A stretch of DNA of 64,000 nucleotides from an uncultured Muribaculaceae bacterium (GCA_910578095.1 CAJTOZ010000004.1:56952-120951); one strand, 5' to 3'; numbered from the stretch's first letter, positions 17,570 to 26,561 are shown. The notes: a model not told the origin generated them from the letters alone. Numbers and translations: made by a program.

Positions 17570-18220
17570 ATGGAACATGTGGCCCGTTTGCTCGCAGGCA
17601 AACTTCTTAAAATAAGCGCAATCAATCTTCAGCCCGATAATTCGTTCATCTGGGCCAACGGCTGGAATGCGCCAATGTACACTGACATGCGCAAGACGCT
17701 GTCCTATCCCTCGCTGCGCTCGTTTATAAAAGTAGAGCTGACGCGCCTGATAATGGAGCACTTCGGCGATGTGGAGGCAATAGCCGGTGTGGCCACCGGG
17801 GCAATACCTTACTCCGCGCTCGTTGCCGATGAACTGGCGCTCCCGTATGCCTACGTGCGCACCACGCCTAAGGACCACGGTCTGGAAAACCTCATAGAAG
17901 GAAGCTTGCAGCCCGGCGGAAAGGTGGTGATTGTCAACGATCTGCTCACCAATGGATCCCGCTCGTTGCGCGTGGCTCAGACACTCCGCGACGCCGGTTG
18001 CGAAGTAGTGGGCATGGTGGCCATGCTCGATTTCGGATTCTCGGATGCGGCAGAGAGCCTTCAGGCCCTCGGCATACCGGTGAAGGCCCTGTCCACATAT
18101 TCCGACCTGCTCGAGCAGGCGCTTGCCGAAGGTGTGATCGTGCCCTCCGATATCACTATCTTCAACGAATGGCACGACGACCCCGAAACATGGACGCCCG
18201 GCGACATGGACAACGAATAA
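17570..18220 (+). CDS. pyrE: Orotate phosphoribosyltransferase
   Basis: 216 residues of the type I phosphoribosyltransferase fold. The PRPP-binding motif is VVIVNDLLTNGSRSLRVAQ (about 120-138), where the usual TTG is NG, and FIWANGWNAPMYTDMRKTLS lies near the N-terminus. It joins orotate to PRPP to give OMP in pyrimidine synthesis. It heads an operon with an SRPBCC protein and a Rieske-like lipoprotein; pyrE next to an SRPBCC gene is, to my recollection, common in Bacteroidales. Confidence 0.94.
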   Translation: MEHVARLLAGKLLKISAINLQPDNSFIWANGWNAPMYTDMRKTLSYPSLRSFIKVELTRLIMEHFGDVEAIAGVATGAIPYSALVADELALPYAYVRTTPKDHGLENLIEGSLQPGGKVVIVNDLLTNGSRSLRVAQTLRDAGCEVVGMVAMLDFGFSDAAESLQALGIPVKALSTYSDLLEQALAEGVIVPSDITIFNEWHDDPETWTPGDMDNE

Positions 18221-18242
18221 ACATTCTCAAGCAATACATCTA

Positions 18243-18665
18243 ATGGCAACATACAAAGCTAAACCTATCACTATCAACAAGCCGGCGGCTGATATTGCTG
18301 CCCGATTCGCCGACCTCACATATCTGCAGGACTCTCTGGACAGCCTTCCTGCCGAAGAAAGAGCCAAGGTGGGCGATGTGCGCTTCACCGCCGACACCAT
18401 CGTGATGAATACGGCACAGGTGGGAGAAATAAAATTTGAAGTGAAGGAGCGCACGCCCGAGCGTGTGGCCTTTGTCACCGCAGGCCTCCCTCTGCCTATG
18501 CCCATGACGATTGCCGTGGATATGAAGCCGGAAAGCGCCGATGTCACCGAGGTGGTGGCCTCGCTTGATATCGACATACCTGCTGTGCTCCGTCCTATGG
18601 TGGGTGGCACAATGCAGAAGGCTGTCGATCAGTTTGCCGCCCTTATCGCCAATCTCAACAAGTGA
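18243..18665 (+). CDS. SRPBCC/START-like small protein
   Basis: 140 residues. The N-terminus ITINKPAADIAARFADLTYL, a beta-rich middle with long hydrophobic-alternating strands (GEIKFEVKERTPERVAFVTA) and a C-terminal helix MQKAVDQFAALIANLNK fit the SRPBCC ligand-binding fold. No signal peptide is seen, so it is cytoplasmic. The ligand is unknown. It starts 22 nt after pyrE and its stop overlaps the next start (GTGA). Confidence 0.8.
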   Translation: MATYKAKPITINKPAADIAARFADLTYLQDSLDSLPAEERAKVGDVRFTADTIVMNTAQVGEIKFEVKERTPERVAFVTAGLPLPMPMTIAVDMKPESADVTEVVASLDIDIPAVLRPMVGGTMQKAVDQFAALIANLNK

Positions 18666-19156
18666 AAATCCGGTTTCTCTCCTTTATCGGTATATGCTTG
18701 GCGGCAGCCGCAATGTCGTGCCATCATCTGGACGACGACCGTGTGCCGCTTATGCCCGTGTGGCTGAGTTTCAACACACAGGCCGAATGGACGCTTTACG
18801 GCACCCCTGCCGCCATGGACGCGCGCATATTTGTCAAGTCGGGCCGTGTGCCGGCCGACTATCCTTATACTGCCCTTGACGAAACGGGCTACGGCGGTGT
18901 GCTTCTTCTAAGCGATGTGCATGGAGTTCCCAAGGCCTATGATGCCGCATGCCCTGTCGAGGTGAAGCGCGATGTGCGGGTGTTCATCAACGGCTCCCAC
19001 GAGGCGGAGTGTCCGGTGTGCCACAGTACGTTTGATGTTTTCTCTCTCGACGGACATCCTCTTTCAGGGCGTGCCGCCGAGCAGGGTTGGGGGTTGCGCC
19101 GCTTTGGCGTGGGCCCGGGTTCGCGCGGCGAATATATGGTTGTGCGTCAGCGCTGA
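18662..19156 (+). CDS. Rieske-like lipoprotein
   Basis: 164 residues starting at GTG 18662, overlapping the previous stop by 4 nt. A signal peptide with a lipobox-like AMSC (Cys20) suggests lipid anchoring. The C-terminal half looks like a degenerate Rieske domain. AACPVE at about 99 replaces the first CxH, and AECPVCHSTFDV near 117-128 supplies the second pair, followed by the usual Gly-rich end. The first box has Cys but no His two residues on, so a normal 2Fe-2S Rieske cluster is unlikely; zinc or a Cys-rich site is possible. Function unknown. Confidence 0.65.
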   Translation: MKIRFLSFIGICLAAAAMSCHHLDDDRVPLMPVWLSFNTQAEWTLYGTPAAMDARIFVKSGRVPADYPYTALDETGYGGVLLLSDVHGVPKAYDAACPVEVKRDVRVFINGSHEAECPVCHSTFDVFSLDGHPLSGRAAEQGWGLRRFGVGPGSRGEYMVVRQR

Positions 19157-19189
19157 CTGCCATCGGAAGACAGCAGATATAAGATAAAA

Positions 19190-19235
19190 ATCCCCCGCAG
19201 ATATGCTTCGGTCCGAAGTCCTATCTACGGGGGAT
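19190..19235 (+). terminator. Terminator of the pyrE operon
   Basis: The outer stem ATCCCCCG (19190-19197) pairs with CGGGGGAT (19228-19235), with a further inner hairpin (CTTCG/CGAAG at 19206-19218). A T/A-rich tract follows. It lies 34 nt after the last stop of the operon. Confidence 0.75.
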
Positions 19236-19414
19236 ATTATATTATGATTATCCGCAAAATTACCCAAGGTTTTATTCTCAATGTAGGGACGTGCCTTTGG
19301 CACGTAAAATTGGCATGCAGGCATATTATACATCGCAAAGCGAAGTCCCTACCTTGCGGGCGGTAACCTTATGATGCCAACTTGGGTAATTTTGCGGATA
19401 ATCGATATTATATT
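19233..19414. repeat. MITE-like palindromic element with 23-bp inverted repeats and 11-bp flanking direct repeats
   Basis: Perfect 23-bp inverted repeats, 19246-19268 (GATTATCCGCAAAATTACCC...) and 19381-19403, enclose about 110 bp. Inside lie an 8-bp inverted pair (GTAGGGAC 19283-19290 and GTCCCTAC 19345-19352) and two small hairpins (ACGTGCC-TTT-GGCACGT, TCGC-AAA-GCGA). The 11-bp direct repeat GATATTATATT flanks it at 19233-19243 and 19404-19414, like a target duplication. No reading frame is inside. A 54-nt portion recurs at 63513-63566 with one mismatch. Confidence 0.85.
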
Positions 19415-19627
19415 GTGTCAAAAGGGGCACAAGTCCAAATTACGGTTCATGGTTACATGCAACCTCGTACAGGGAGGGTACAAAAGTACATGAAAACATA
19501 AGAGACGCAATGTTTATTTTATTGCTTATTAATTCTTTTGTTTCTTTTGTCGTTTTGTGCTTCTGTACCCTCCGAAAACCTAAGGTGATTTCGGCACCGA
19601 CATTTCGGCTTGTGGCTCAAAAGGACT
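19415..19627. other. Intergenic stretch after the palindromic element
   Basis: About 210 bp, AT-rich, with no supported gene, promoter box or RNA. It separates the convergent pyrE operon and malic enzyme gene. The whole gap of about 470 bp holds only the terminator and the repeat. Confidence 0.6.
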
Positions 19628-20962
19628 TCAGCCCAGGCGCGGACATTCGCGTCCCTCGTTGAGCATGAGTTCCGATATGTAACGGTTTTCGCGATCGATG
19701 AGCGTGGACAGCCAGCGGGAATAGGCATCAAGGTCGGCCAGCGGTTTGCGTGCCACGCCGCTTTCTGCGGCTGCCTTGGCCACGGCGCATGCCACAGTGG
19801 GCAACAGTCGTTTGTCGAAGGGCTTCGGCAGGATGTATTTGGGGCCGAATTCGAGGGACTTGTCGGGGTACAGACGGCGCAGCGCATCGGTGGCGGGTTC
19901 GTGGGCCAATGCCGCTACGGCACGGGCGGCAGCCAGCTTCATCTCTTCGTTGATTTGAGCTGCGTCGCAGTCCAGGGCGCCGCGGAAAATGTAGGGGAAG
20001 CCGAGCACATTGTTGATCTGGTTGGAAAAATCGCTGCGTCCGGTGGCGAATATGAGGTCGTGGCGGGTGGCCAGCGCCAGGTCGTGGTCGATTTCGGGAT
20101 CGGGGTTGGCGAGAGCGAACACTATGGGCTTCGGGGCCATGCTCAATAGCATCTCCGGTGTCATTACGTTGGCAACGGAGAGACCAAGAAACACATCTGC
20201 TCCTACGAGTGCATCGGCCAGGGTGGAGAGATCGCGCGAGGTCGCAAATTCCTTTTTTGCGCCGGACAGGATGGGACGGTCGGCACGGATTACACCCTTG
20301 CTGTCGCACATCACTATATTTTCCCGGCGCACGCCCAGTGCCATGTAGAGGCGTGTGCAGGCAATGGCTGCCGCTCCTGCTCCGTTGACCACGAGGAGCA
20401 CGTCCTCGATTTTCTTGTTTTGTATCTCAAGTGCATTGAGCAGCGCTGCCGACGATATGATGGCTGTGCCATGCTGGTCGTCGTGCATGATGGGGATGTC
20501 GCACTCGTCGCGCAAACGGCGTTCTATCTCAAAGCATTCGGGTGCCTTTATATCCTCGAGGTTGATACCGCCGAATGTAGGCGCCATGGCCTTTACGGCT
20601 GCGATGAATTTTTCGGGGTCCTCGGCATCGAGTTCGATGTCGAAAGCGTCGATTCCGGCATATATTTTAAACAGCAGAGCCTTGCCTTCCATAACGGGCT
20701 TCGCGGCCAACGGGCCTATGTTGCCGAGACCGAGCACGGCGGTGCCGTTGGATATCACGGCCACAAGGTTGGAGCGGCCTGTGTAGCGCCTTACGGCTGT
20801 GGGATCGTCCTTGATGGCGAGGCAAGGGTATGCCACGCCCGGAGAGTAGGCCAACGAGAGATCCTCGGGGCACGAATAGGGCTTGGTGGGGATTACTGCG
20901 ATCTTGCCGGGCTGTGGGTACTCGTGGTAGGCAAGAGCCTTTTCTTTTAGAGATTCATTCAT
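19628..20962 (-). CDS. Malic enzyme (NAD(P)-dependent), without PTA domain
   Basis: 444 residues covering the malic N-terminal domain ([38 protein letters not shown]) and the NAD-binding domain ([39 protein letters not shown]). It decarboxylates malate to pyruvate, producing NAD(P)H in the cytoplasm. Many Bacteroides malic enzymes are about 760 residues because a phosphotransacetylase-like domain is fused on; here the protein ends at RECPRLG with no such domain. No trace of it was seen after the stop. The choice between NAD and NADP cannot be made safely. Confidence 0.9.
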   Translation of the reverse strand: MNESLKEKALAYHEYPQPGKIAVIPTKPYSCPEDLSLAYSPGVAYPCLAIKDDPTAVRRYTGRSNLVAVISNGTAVLGLGNIGPLAAKPVMEGKALLFKIYAGIDAFDIELDAEDPEKFIAAVKAMAPTFGGINLEDIKAPECFEIERRLRDECDIPIMHDDQHGTAIISSAALLNALEIQNKKIEDVLLVVNGAGAAAIACTRLYMALGVRRENIVMCDSKGVIRADRPILSGAKKEFATSRDLSTLADALVGADVFLGLSVANVMTPEMLLSMAPKPIVFALANPDPEIDHDLALATRHDLIFATGRSDFSNQINNVLGFPYIFRGALDCDAAQINEEMKLAAARAVAALAHEPATDALRRLYPDKSLEFGPKYILPKPFDKRLLPTVACAVAKAAAESGVARKPLADLDAYSRWLSTLIDRENRYISELMLNEGRECPRLG

Positions 20963-21080
20963 GACGGGTGTAAATCATAAGCTGTCGGCGGCTGTGGGGA
21001 TACGACGCGGCAGATATCGTTCAACAATTCTATTTTTTTCTGATTGTTTAAACGCAAAAACCGTGCCACGTGTTTGCTTG

Positions 21081-21317
21081 TCAGTCGTCGTGGTGGTGCT
21101 TGTGATGTTTTTTATAGTGCTTCTTGTGATGTTTCTTGTGATGCTTTTTTGGCTTCGGCGGCTTATGGTGGTGATGGTGGTGACCGCCGTCGAGGTCGGT
21201 GTAGTAGTCGTTTTCGACGCCCCAGTAGCTGTGGAGGGTGCCGCAGGATGTCAGGCCGGAGCTGCAGCAAGCGATTGCGCCGACGAGCAGAAGCAGTAGG
21301 AATTTCTTGCGTCTCAT
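21081..21317 (-). CDS. Histidine/lysine-rich small lipoprotein
   Basis: 78 residues. The signal peptide RKKFLLLLLVGAIACCSSG ends in a lipobox-like LTSC (Cys25). A short linker follows (YWGVENDYYTDLDGG). From about residue 45 the sequence is almost pure His and Lys (HHHHHHKPPKPKKHH, then HHKKHYKKHHKHHHDD). It is likely lipid-anchored and could bind Zn, Cu or Ni; that is inference from composition. No metal transporter lies next to it and it has no visible promoter box. Confidence 0.7.
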   Translation of the reverse strand: MRRKKFLLLLLVGAIACCSSGLTSCGTLHSYWGVENDYYTDLDGGHHHHHHKPPKPKKHHKKHHKKHYKKHHKHHHDD

Positions 21318-21399
21318 AATGCAAACAGTTGTTTTTTATATAAAGCGCATGTGCGGCGGATTGTTCAAATGGCACTGCTCTTTGGCCGGGGCAAACAGA

Positions 21400-21431
21400 A
21401 AGGCTCCCGCGGATTTTGCCGCGGGAGCCTT
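21400..21431 (-). terminator. Terminator of the TonB receptor-lipoprotein operon
   Basis: A 13-bp perfect stem AAGGCTCCCGCGG (21400-21412) pairs with 21419-21431, loop ATTTTG. It begins 25 nt downstream of the stop at 21457 on the minus strand. Confidence 0.8.
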
Positions 21432-21456
21432 ATTTTACGATATACGGAGTGTGGCT

Positions 21457-23508
21457 TTATTCAGCCTTGTTCCATGTGCAGTCCAGGAAGGTGAACTCGC
21501 CGGGGCCGGTCACCTCGAAGCGGATCTTGTAGGTGTTGCTGCCGGTGTAGTCGTAGGTGCCGAAGGTGATGGTGTAGGTCACCTGCACGCCGTCCATGGG
21601 CTTTGCATCGGGGTGCAGCATGGCGAGGGCGCCGGGCATTACCTCAGTCTCGAAACGCTTCTTCATCAGAGCCACGATCTCTTCGTCGCTCATGCCTTCG
21701 TAACCGTCGGGGTACTGAGCCTTGGCCTTGTCGGCGCGGAGGTCTACGTTGTTCTGGTAGGCAGAGGTGCCGGAGTAGTACTCGTTGTTGCCGAACGAGG
21801 TCACATAGCCGAAGCCGCTGGTGATGCTCGTGGAGCCCAGGGGTACATCGATGTTCTGGTACACCCATTCAGAGCAAGCCTGATAGTAGGTGGAGCTGAT
21901 TTCGATGTTTTTGCCGGCGGGGAGCGTGATGGTCACGCTGGGGTCGGCCTTCCAGGTGTCCTGCTTCACAAACTGCAGGGTGGTTGCCTCTATGCCGTCG
22001 TTCTCGGCCCATTCGGCGCCGTCGAAGATGTACTGGCGTGCCACGTATGCGCTGGCTTCATAGTTGTAGAACACGATGAAGCGCTGGTCGTCGGCCTGAG
22101 CGTAGGGGAAGTTCTGCTTCAGGAAGATGGGCAGGAGCGTGTTGGCCTGGGCGGTGGTGAGGTTGCCGTAGGTCTTGCCTGTCATCTCGTTGCACTGGTC
22201 GGCGCTGAGAGCTGTTGCGTTGTTGGGCTTGCTCCAGCGGCTACCGTTGAAGTAGTACACCTCGGCTGCCTTTGTGGAGGCCACGGTGGCAACACGGCGG
22301 GGAGCTGCGGCAGCACCGGGAGCGGTCACGGTGTTGACCACGGTGTTCATGTAGCGGCCGCCTGCCACGGCAATGAAATAGCCGGTGACGGTGACCTGGG
22401 TGCCGTCGACGAGCTCTTCCTTGAGCTCGGCAAGGGTGAAGTAGGCGCTGCCTTTTGCGGTTTCGGCGCCATCAACCACAATGTTGATGTTGTTGCCGCT
22501 GACAGCTACGGTACCGGTCATCTGCACGTATTGTGCCAGCTCGTCGTCGGTGCGGGTGATCATCTGGTCCATCTCGGCGCCGGTGAGCACCTTGGGAGCG
22601 GGGAAGGTGTAGTCGGTGGCGGTTTCGTCCTCGATCTTGCTTACGGTGGCGTTGGCGAGGTCGAGCTGGAAGCCCTTGTTGTAGGAGGCTACGGTAGCGG
22701 TCACCTTGTAGGGTGCGCCGAGGGTGTAGTCGGCGGGGGTGATGCCTGAGCCGTTATAGGCGAATACAGAGCCGCTGGCATCGGTGAACACGAGGCCGCG
22801 GTCGCAGATACCCGTGATCCAACCTTCGATGGTCACGTTATCGCCGAGAGCGATGGATGCTACAACCGAAGTGGGTTCCCAACCCTTGGGTTCTTCGGGT
22901 GTGGCAGCGAATACGGGATCGGTTGCGCTCCAGTTGTAGTTCACAACCACGTAGTCGCCCTGCTCTGCATCGGGGAACTGCTCCGACAGAATACCGGGGA
23001 TGGATGCTGCTGCAGTGTGCGAGGGTGCGAGAGCCTCGGCATAGTCCTGGTCGCTGCCGTAGATGGTCTTATAATCGTCGGTGGTGAGGGTGTATGCCTG
23101 TGCGGCATTCATGAGCTCCAGCTCTTCGGGAAGGGCGTCAGCCACATTGTAGGTCACTTTCACGGCCGAGCCTTTGCTCAGAGCAAAGTAGCCAAAGTTG
23201 GTGCTTCCGAGGAAAGCGGGAAGATATTCTTCAGCAGTGATGGTCTCGGTGAAGCGGTGGAGTTTGCCCACGTTGGCCAGTTCGTCGGCCAGTTCATCGC
23301 CGGCAAGGGCTATATTGGTTTTGTTGGCTGCGATGGCGGCGTAGTCGGCATCGGTGAGGGTGTATTCCACGGTCTTCACGTCCTCGGTGTTGATGTCCGG
23401 CGTGGTGAATCCGTCGAGGTAGTCCTCGTTCCAGCTGTTGTCGTCGCATGCTGCGAGAGCGAGCACGGCGGCTGCCGCGAGCATGGGCTTTACGATATAT
23501 TTTTTCAT
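21457..23508 (-). CDS. Surface lipoprotein, partner of a TonB receptor
   Basis: 683 residues with a lipobox (MLAAAAVLALAAC, Cys21) and an acidic sequence right after it (DDNSWNEDYLDGF), which resembles a Bacteroidota surface-export signal. The body contains what look like repeated beta-domains. A segment near 230-300 (GDNVTIEGWITGICDRGLVF, TDASGSVFAYNGSGITP) resembles OB-fold modules of Bacteroidota lipoproteins. It is not SusD. It sits 21 nt after the TonB receptor gene, so it probably captures or caps the ligand of that receptor. The ligand is unknown. Confidence 0.75.
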   Translation of the reverse strand: MKKYIVKPMLAAAAVLALAACDDNSWNEDYLDGFTTPDINTEDVKTVEYTLTDADYAAIAANKTNIALAGDELADELANVGKLHRFTETITAEEYLPAFLGSTNFGYFALSKGSAVKVTYNVADALPEELELMNAAQAYTLTTDDYKTIYGSDQDYAEALAPSHTAAASIPGILSEQFPDAEQGDYVVVNYNWSATDPVFAATPEEPKGWEPTSVVASIALGDNVTIEGWITGICDRGLVFTDASGSVFAYNGSGITPADYTLGAPYKVTATVASYNKGFQLDLANATVSKIEDETATDYTFPAPKVLTGAEMDQMITRTDDELAQYVQMTGTVAVSGNNINIVVDGAETAKGSAYFTLAELKEELVDGTQVTVTGYFIAVAGGRYMNTVVNTVTAPGAAAAPRRVATVASTKAAEVYYFNGSRWSKPNNATALSADQCNEMTGKTYGNLTTAQANTLLPIFLKQNFPYAQADDQRFIVFYNYEASAYVARQYIFDGAEWAENDGIEATTLQFVKQDTWKADPSVTITLPAGKNIEISSTYYQACSEWVYQNIDVPLGSTSITSGFGYVTSFGNNEYYSGTSAYQNNVDLRADKAKAQYPDGYEGMSDEEIVALMKKRFETEVMPGALAMLHPDAKPMDGVQVTYTITFGTYDYTGSNTYKIRFEVTGPGEFTFLDCTWNKAE

Positions 23509-23529
23509 TATATAGTCGGATTGTGAGGA

Positions 23530-26259
23530 TTAGAAATTAAGACGCAGCTTCATCGAGTAGGTGCGGCCGAACGAGTAGAACACAAACTGTGCGTTCTCCC
23601 AGGTGCCGTCCGTGGTGAGGGGGCTCTGGCCGTGGGTGATGTAGTTGTAGTCGAAGAGGTTGTTCACACTGCCGGAGAGCACTGCGTCGAAGCCGCCCAT
23701 GTTGAACTTGTAGCTGGCATGGAGGTCGGTGGTGTGGCCCCAGGGCATTTTCCAGGGCTGAGCTACCTGCAGCACATCGTTGTACTTGAGGTCGTTGGTG
23801 TTCAGGTACTGGTCGGTGTAGTTGCGTGTCTCGAATACCCAGTCGGCGCCGATGCGGAAGCCGTTGAAGGGGCGGAATGTTACGCCCAGGGCGCCTGTGG
23901 TCTGGGGCGAGCCGTCCACCTTGACGCCTTTGTAGTTCAGGGTCGACCAAACGTGGTCGGGAGCGTAGATGCCGGATGCCACAGCGCCGGTGAGCTGGCC
24001 TTTCACCAAAGCAAGAGGCTCGCCGATGGAGCTGTAGTAGTAGCCGGTGGCGTTGCTTGTCCACTCCCAGTTGCCCATCGAGAGCATACCGGTGAGTTCA
24101 AACCAGTTGGTGGGTTTCACAGCAAAGTCGAGTTCCACACCCATGTGGCGGGCGTTGATGCCCTGGAGGTTCAGCACATAGCGGTCGTTGGAGGCCTGCA
24201 GGTAGCCGGAGCGCATGATGGCGCGGTCGAGCCACTTGGTGTAGTAGGCGTTGAGGGTAAGGGCAAACACGCGGTTGGAGAATCCGTAGCCTACCTCGAA
24301 GGAGTAGGTTTTCTCGTTCACGGCGTTCTCGTTGACGATGTTGCTCAGGTTGTAGGATGCGAACGCGTTGCTGAAGAACGGTGCGCGGCTGATGTAGCCG
24401 GCGTTGAAGAACACGTTGTTGTGACGGTCGATGTTGTAGTTGGCGCCGCCCTTGATCTGGCCGCCCCAGAAGCTTACTTTTGCCGACTTGCTGTGTGCGT
24501 CGTCGTAGTAGAAGTGGTCATCGCGCCAGTAGAGAGTGTTGGACACGGCGCCGGAGAGCACGAGGTTGAGTTTTTTGTCGAGCATGGTGTATTCCACCTG
24601 GCCGTAGATGCCCTCCTGCATGGTGTAGCCCTTGAAATCGCGGTACACGATGTCGCCCACGCCGAGGTGCTGGTATTTCCAGTTGGGGTCGGCTGCTGCT
24701 GCGTTGTCGGCTGCTTTCACGTTGGCACGGTCAGTGTCGTCCATGTAGTATGCGCCGTCGTAGAGGTCAACGATCTTGTTGTTGTGGTCGCCCACATAGT
24801 AGCGGTAGTCCACACCGGCAGTCATGGCCAGACGGTTGCCGTTGCTCTGGTCCCAGTATTTCTTGTAGTTCGACACGAGGCCATACCACTGGTGCGAGTT
24901 GTTGCTCTTACTCATCACCATTTCCGAACCGGTGGTGCTGGCGGCGTTCATGTCCTGGATCGCACCATAGTCGTAGGTGCCATCGGGGCGGCGGAATTGC
25001 ATGTTGAGCTGGCCAGCGCTTGCGCCGTTCCAGTAGCCGCGCAGGATGCTTGTGCGGCCCTGGCCGCTGTAGCCGTAGCCGCTTGAGATTGAAGCATAGA
25101 TGCTTGTGGCCCACGAAGAGGTCTCGTCGATCTGCCACATGTGGCGCAGGGTGAACTGGGGCTTGTGGAACACGTTGCGGTTGCTGGTGCGCTCGCGGCC
25201 CTCGTTGTCAAAACCGTAGGTGGGGTTGTAGCGGTAGGGGCTCTCGCCGTTCATGTAGTTGCGCACGTCCTGCCAGCCTTCCACGGTCAGGCCGCCGTAG
25301 GTTTTGTTGCGCTGGTTGTGGCTCTGGGGAGCGCCCATGCCCGTCAGCGAGATTTCATGCTTGTCGTTGATGCGCTTCGACACGTTGAAGAACCAGTTCC
25401 AGCCGTTGAATGCGGTGCCCTGGATGTAGCCGTCGCCCCAGCGGTGTGCGCCGAGCACGGTGACTGCCCAGCCGTTCTTCATCACGCCGGTGGAGAGCTT
25501 CAGGCCATACTGGTTCATGCCGTCGTTGCCGAAGCCGTACCACACGCTGCCGCCCTTGTCCACGTCGAGCGTGCGGGTGGTGATAGCGATGGTGCCGCCG
25601 ATAGAGGGGGTTGACAGGATGGAGGCGCCGAGGCCACGCTGTGTCTGCATGCTGCTGGTAACGTCGCTAAGGCCGGCCCAGTTGCTCCAGTACACGTTGC
25701 CGTTCTCCATGTCGTTCACGGGAACGCCGTTCACTGTCACGGCCACCCACTGGCTCTTGAAGCCACGCATGCGGGTCTCGGCATCGCCGTAGCCGCCGCC
25801 CTGCTTGTTGGTGTACACACCGGGAGTGGTCTTGAGGATTTCAGGGAATTCCTGGCCGCCCAGCTTGATGTCGATGGTGGCCTGGTCTACATTGCTCATG
25901 GCCACAGGCGTAACGCGGGTCTTACCGATGGCCTGTGTCACAATCACGTCGTTGAGGAGCGTGTTGTCCGGCTCCATCTTGATCACGCCAAGGTCCTTGG
26001 CCACAGGGCGCTCAACGCTCTTGAAGCCGATGTAGGCAATCTTGATGCCTTTGGCGTTGTCGGGAACGCTGAACTTGAAGTTACCGTCGTAGTCGGTCAC
26101 GGCGGCGGCATTGCTGCCGGGCACTGTGATGGATGCGCCGATGATGGGCTCATTCTGGTCGTCGACAACTTGGCCGGTGACTGTCACCGCTGCCTGTGCG
26201 CTGAACGCGCCCAGGCATGTCATCCAAATTGCACACGTCAAGAGAAATAGTCTCTTCAT
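23530..26259 (-). CDS. TonB-dependent receptor with N-terminal carboxypeptidase-regulatory-like domain
   Basis: 909 residues. A signal peptide (MKRLFLLTCAIWMTCLGAFS) precedes the beta-sandwich domain (VTGQVVDDQNEPIIGASITV, NFKFSVPDNAKGIKIAYIGF). The plug (DVIVTQAIGKTRVTPVAMSN, ETRMRGFKSQWVAVTVNGVP) and a large barrel follow, with C-terminal SMKLRLNF. It imports a ligand across the outer membrane with TonB. It has no SusD partner; the gene for a large lipoprotein follows instead. A promoter with a leader of about 190 nt suggests post-transcriptional control. Confidence 0.93.
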   Translation of the reverse strand: MKRLFLLTCAIWMTCLGAFSAQAAVTVTGQVVDDQNEPIIGASITVPGSNAAAVTDYDGNFKFSVPDNAKGIKIAYIGFKSVERPVAKDLGVIKMEPDNTLLNDVIVTQAIGKTRVTPVAMSNVDQATIDIKLGGQEFPEILKTTPGVYTNKQGGGYGDAETRMRGFKSQWVAVTVNGVPVNDMENGNVYWSNWAGLSDVTSSMQTQRGLGASILSTPSIGGTIAITTRTLDVDKGGSVWYGFGNDGMNQYGLKLSTGVMKNGWAVTVLGAHRWGDGYIQGTAFNGWNWFFNVSKRINDKHEISLTGMGAPQSHNQRNKTYGGLTVEGWQDVRNYMNGESPYRYNPTYGFDNEGRERTSNRNVFHKPQFTLRHMWQIDETSSWATSIYASISSGYGYSGQGRTSILRGYWNGASAGQLNMQFRRPDGTYDYGAIQDMNAASTTGSEMVMSKSNNSHQWYGLVSNYKKYWDQSNGNRLAMTAGVDYRYYVGDHNNKIVDLYDGAYYMDDTDRANVKAADNAAAADPNWKYQHLGVGDIVYRDFKGYTMQEGIYGQVEYTMLDKKLNLVLSGAVSNTLYWRDDHFYYDDAHSKSAKVSFWGGQIKGGANYNIDRHNNVFFNAGYISRAPFFSNAFASYNLSNIVNENAVNEKTYSFEVGYGFSNRVFALTLNAYYTKWLDRAIMRSGYLQASNDRYVLNLQGINARHMGVELDFAVKPTNWFELTGMLSMGNWEWTSNATGYYYSSIGEPLALVKGQLTGAVASGIYAPDHVWSTLNYKGVKVDGSPQTTGALGVTFRPFNGFRIGADWVFETRNYTDQYLNTNDLKYNDVLQVAQPWKMPWGHTTDLHASYKFNMGGFDAVLSGSVNNLFDYNYITHGQSPLTTDGTWENAQFVFYSFGRTYSMKLRLNF

Positions 26260-26445
26260 ACTGAGTTGCTTGGGATTAAGAAATATGAAAATATTGGTTT
26301 TTGATTAAATCAGGTTTTACCTTATAATATTGTCACGTCGCCAATCTCGTGGCGGATTTCTATGCCCTTGTATGCAACAAAGAGTTAGAAGTGTACCTAA
26401 GGCGCTTGCAAGCGCGTGGAGGGGAAATAGACAAGCCTCCTTATT
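26260..26445 (-). other. Long 5' leader of the TonB receptor operon
   Basis: The likely start near 26445 leaves about 185 nt before ATG 26259. It holds a perfect 14-nt palindrome GCGCTTGCAAGCGC (26402-26415) and a short hairpin CGCCA/TGGCG (26339-26354). I recognise no known riboswitch (cobalamin or TPP elements absent). The rest of the 26260-26597 gap holds the two divergent promoters. Confidence 0.5.
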
Positions 26446-26451
26446 TTGCGG

Positions 26452-26459
26452 CAAAGGTA
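26452..26459 (-). promoter_or_regulatory. -7 box for the TonB receptor operon
   Basis: The minus strand reads TACCTTTG. It lies about 190 nt upstream of ATG 26259. No -33 element at 20 bp was seen. Confidence 0.55.
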
Positions 26460-26561
26460 CATAAAAATATTTAATGAATGAAATATTATTTAATGATTTT
26501 TAAGTCATTGGATTGGCGGCGTGTCGCGCTATTGCGAGGTTTTGCATAAAATGTATTAAAA

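Noticed and set aside
19628..20962. Malic enzyme as a broken pseudogene
   Set aside because: The frame is intact and ends cleanly after the malic domains; absence of a PTA domain could be natural, so it is reported as a short form.
26260..26445. Riboswitch in the TonB receptor leader
   Set aside because: No cobalamin, TPP, FMN or SAM conserved core was recognised; the leader has only generic hairpins. Kept as an unassigned leader.
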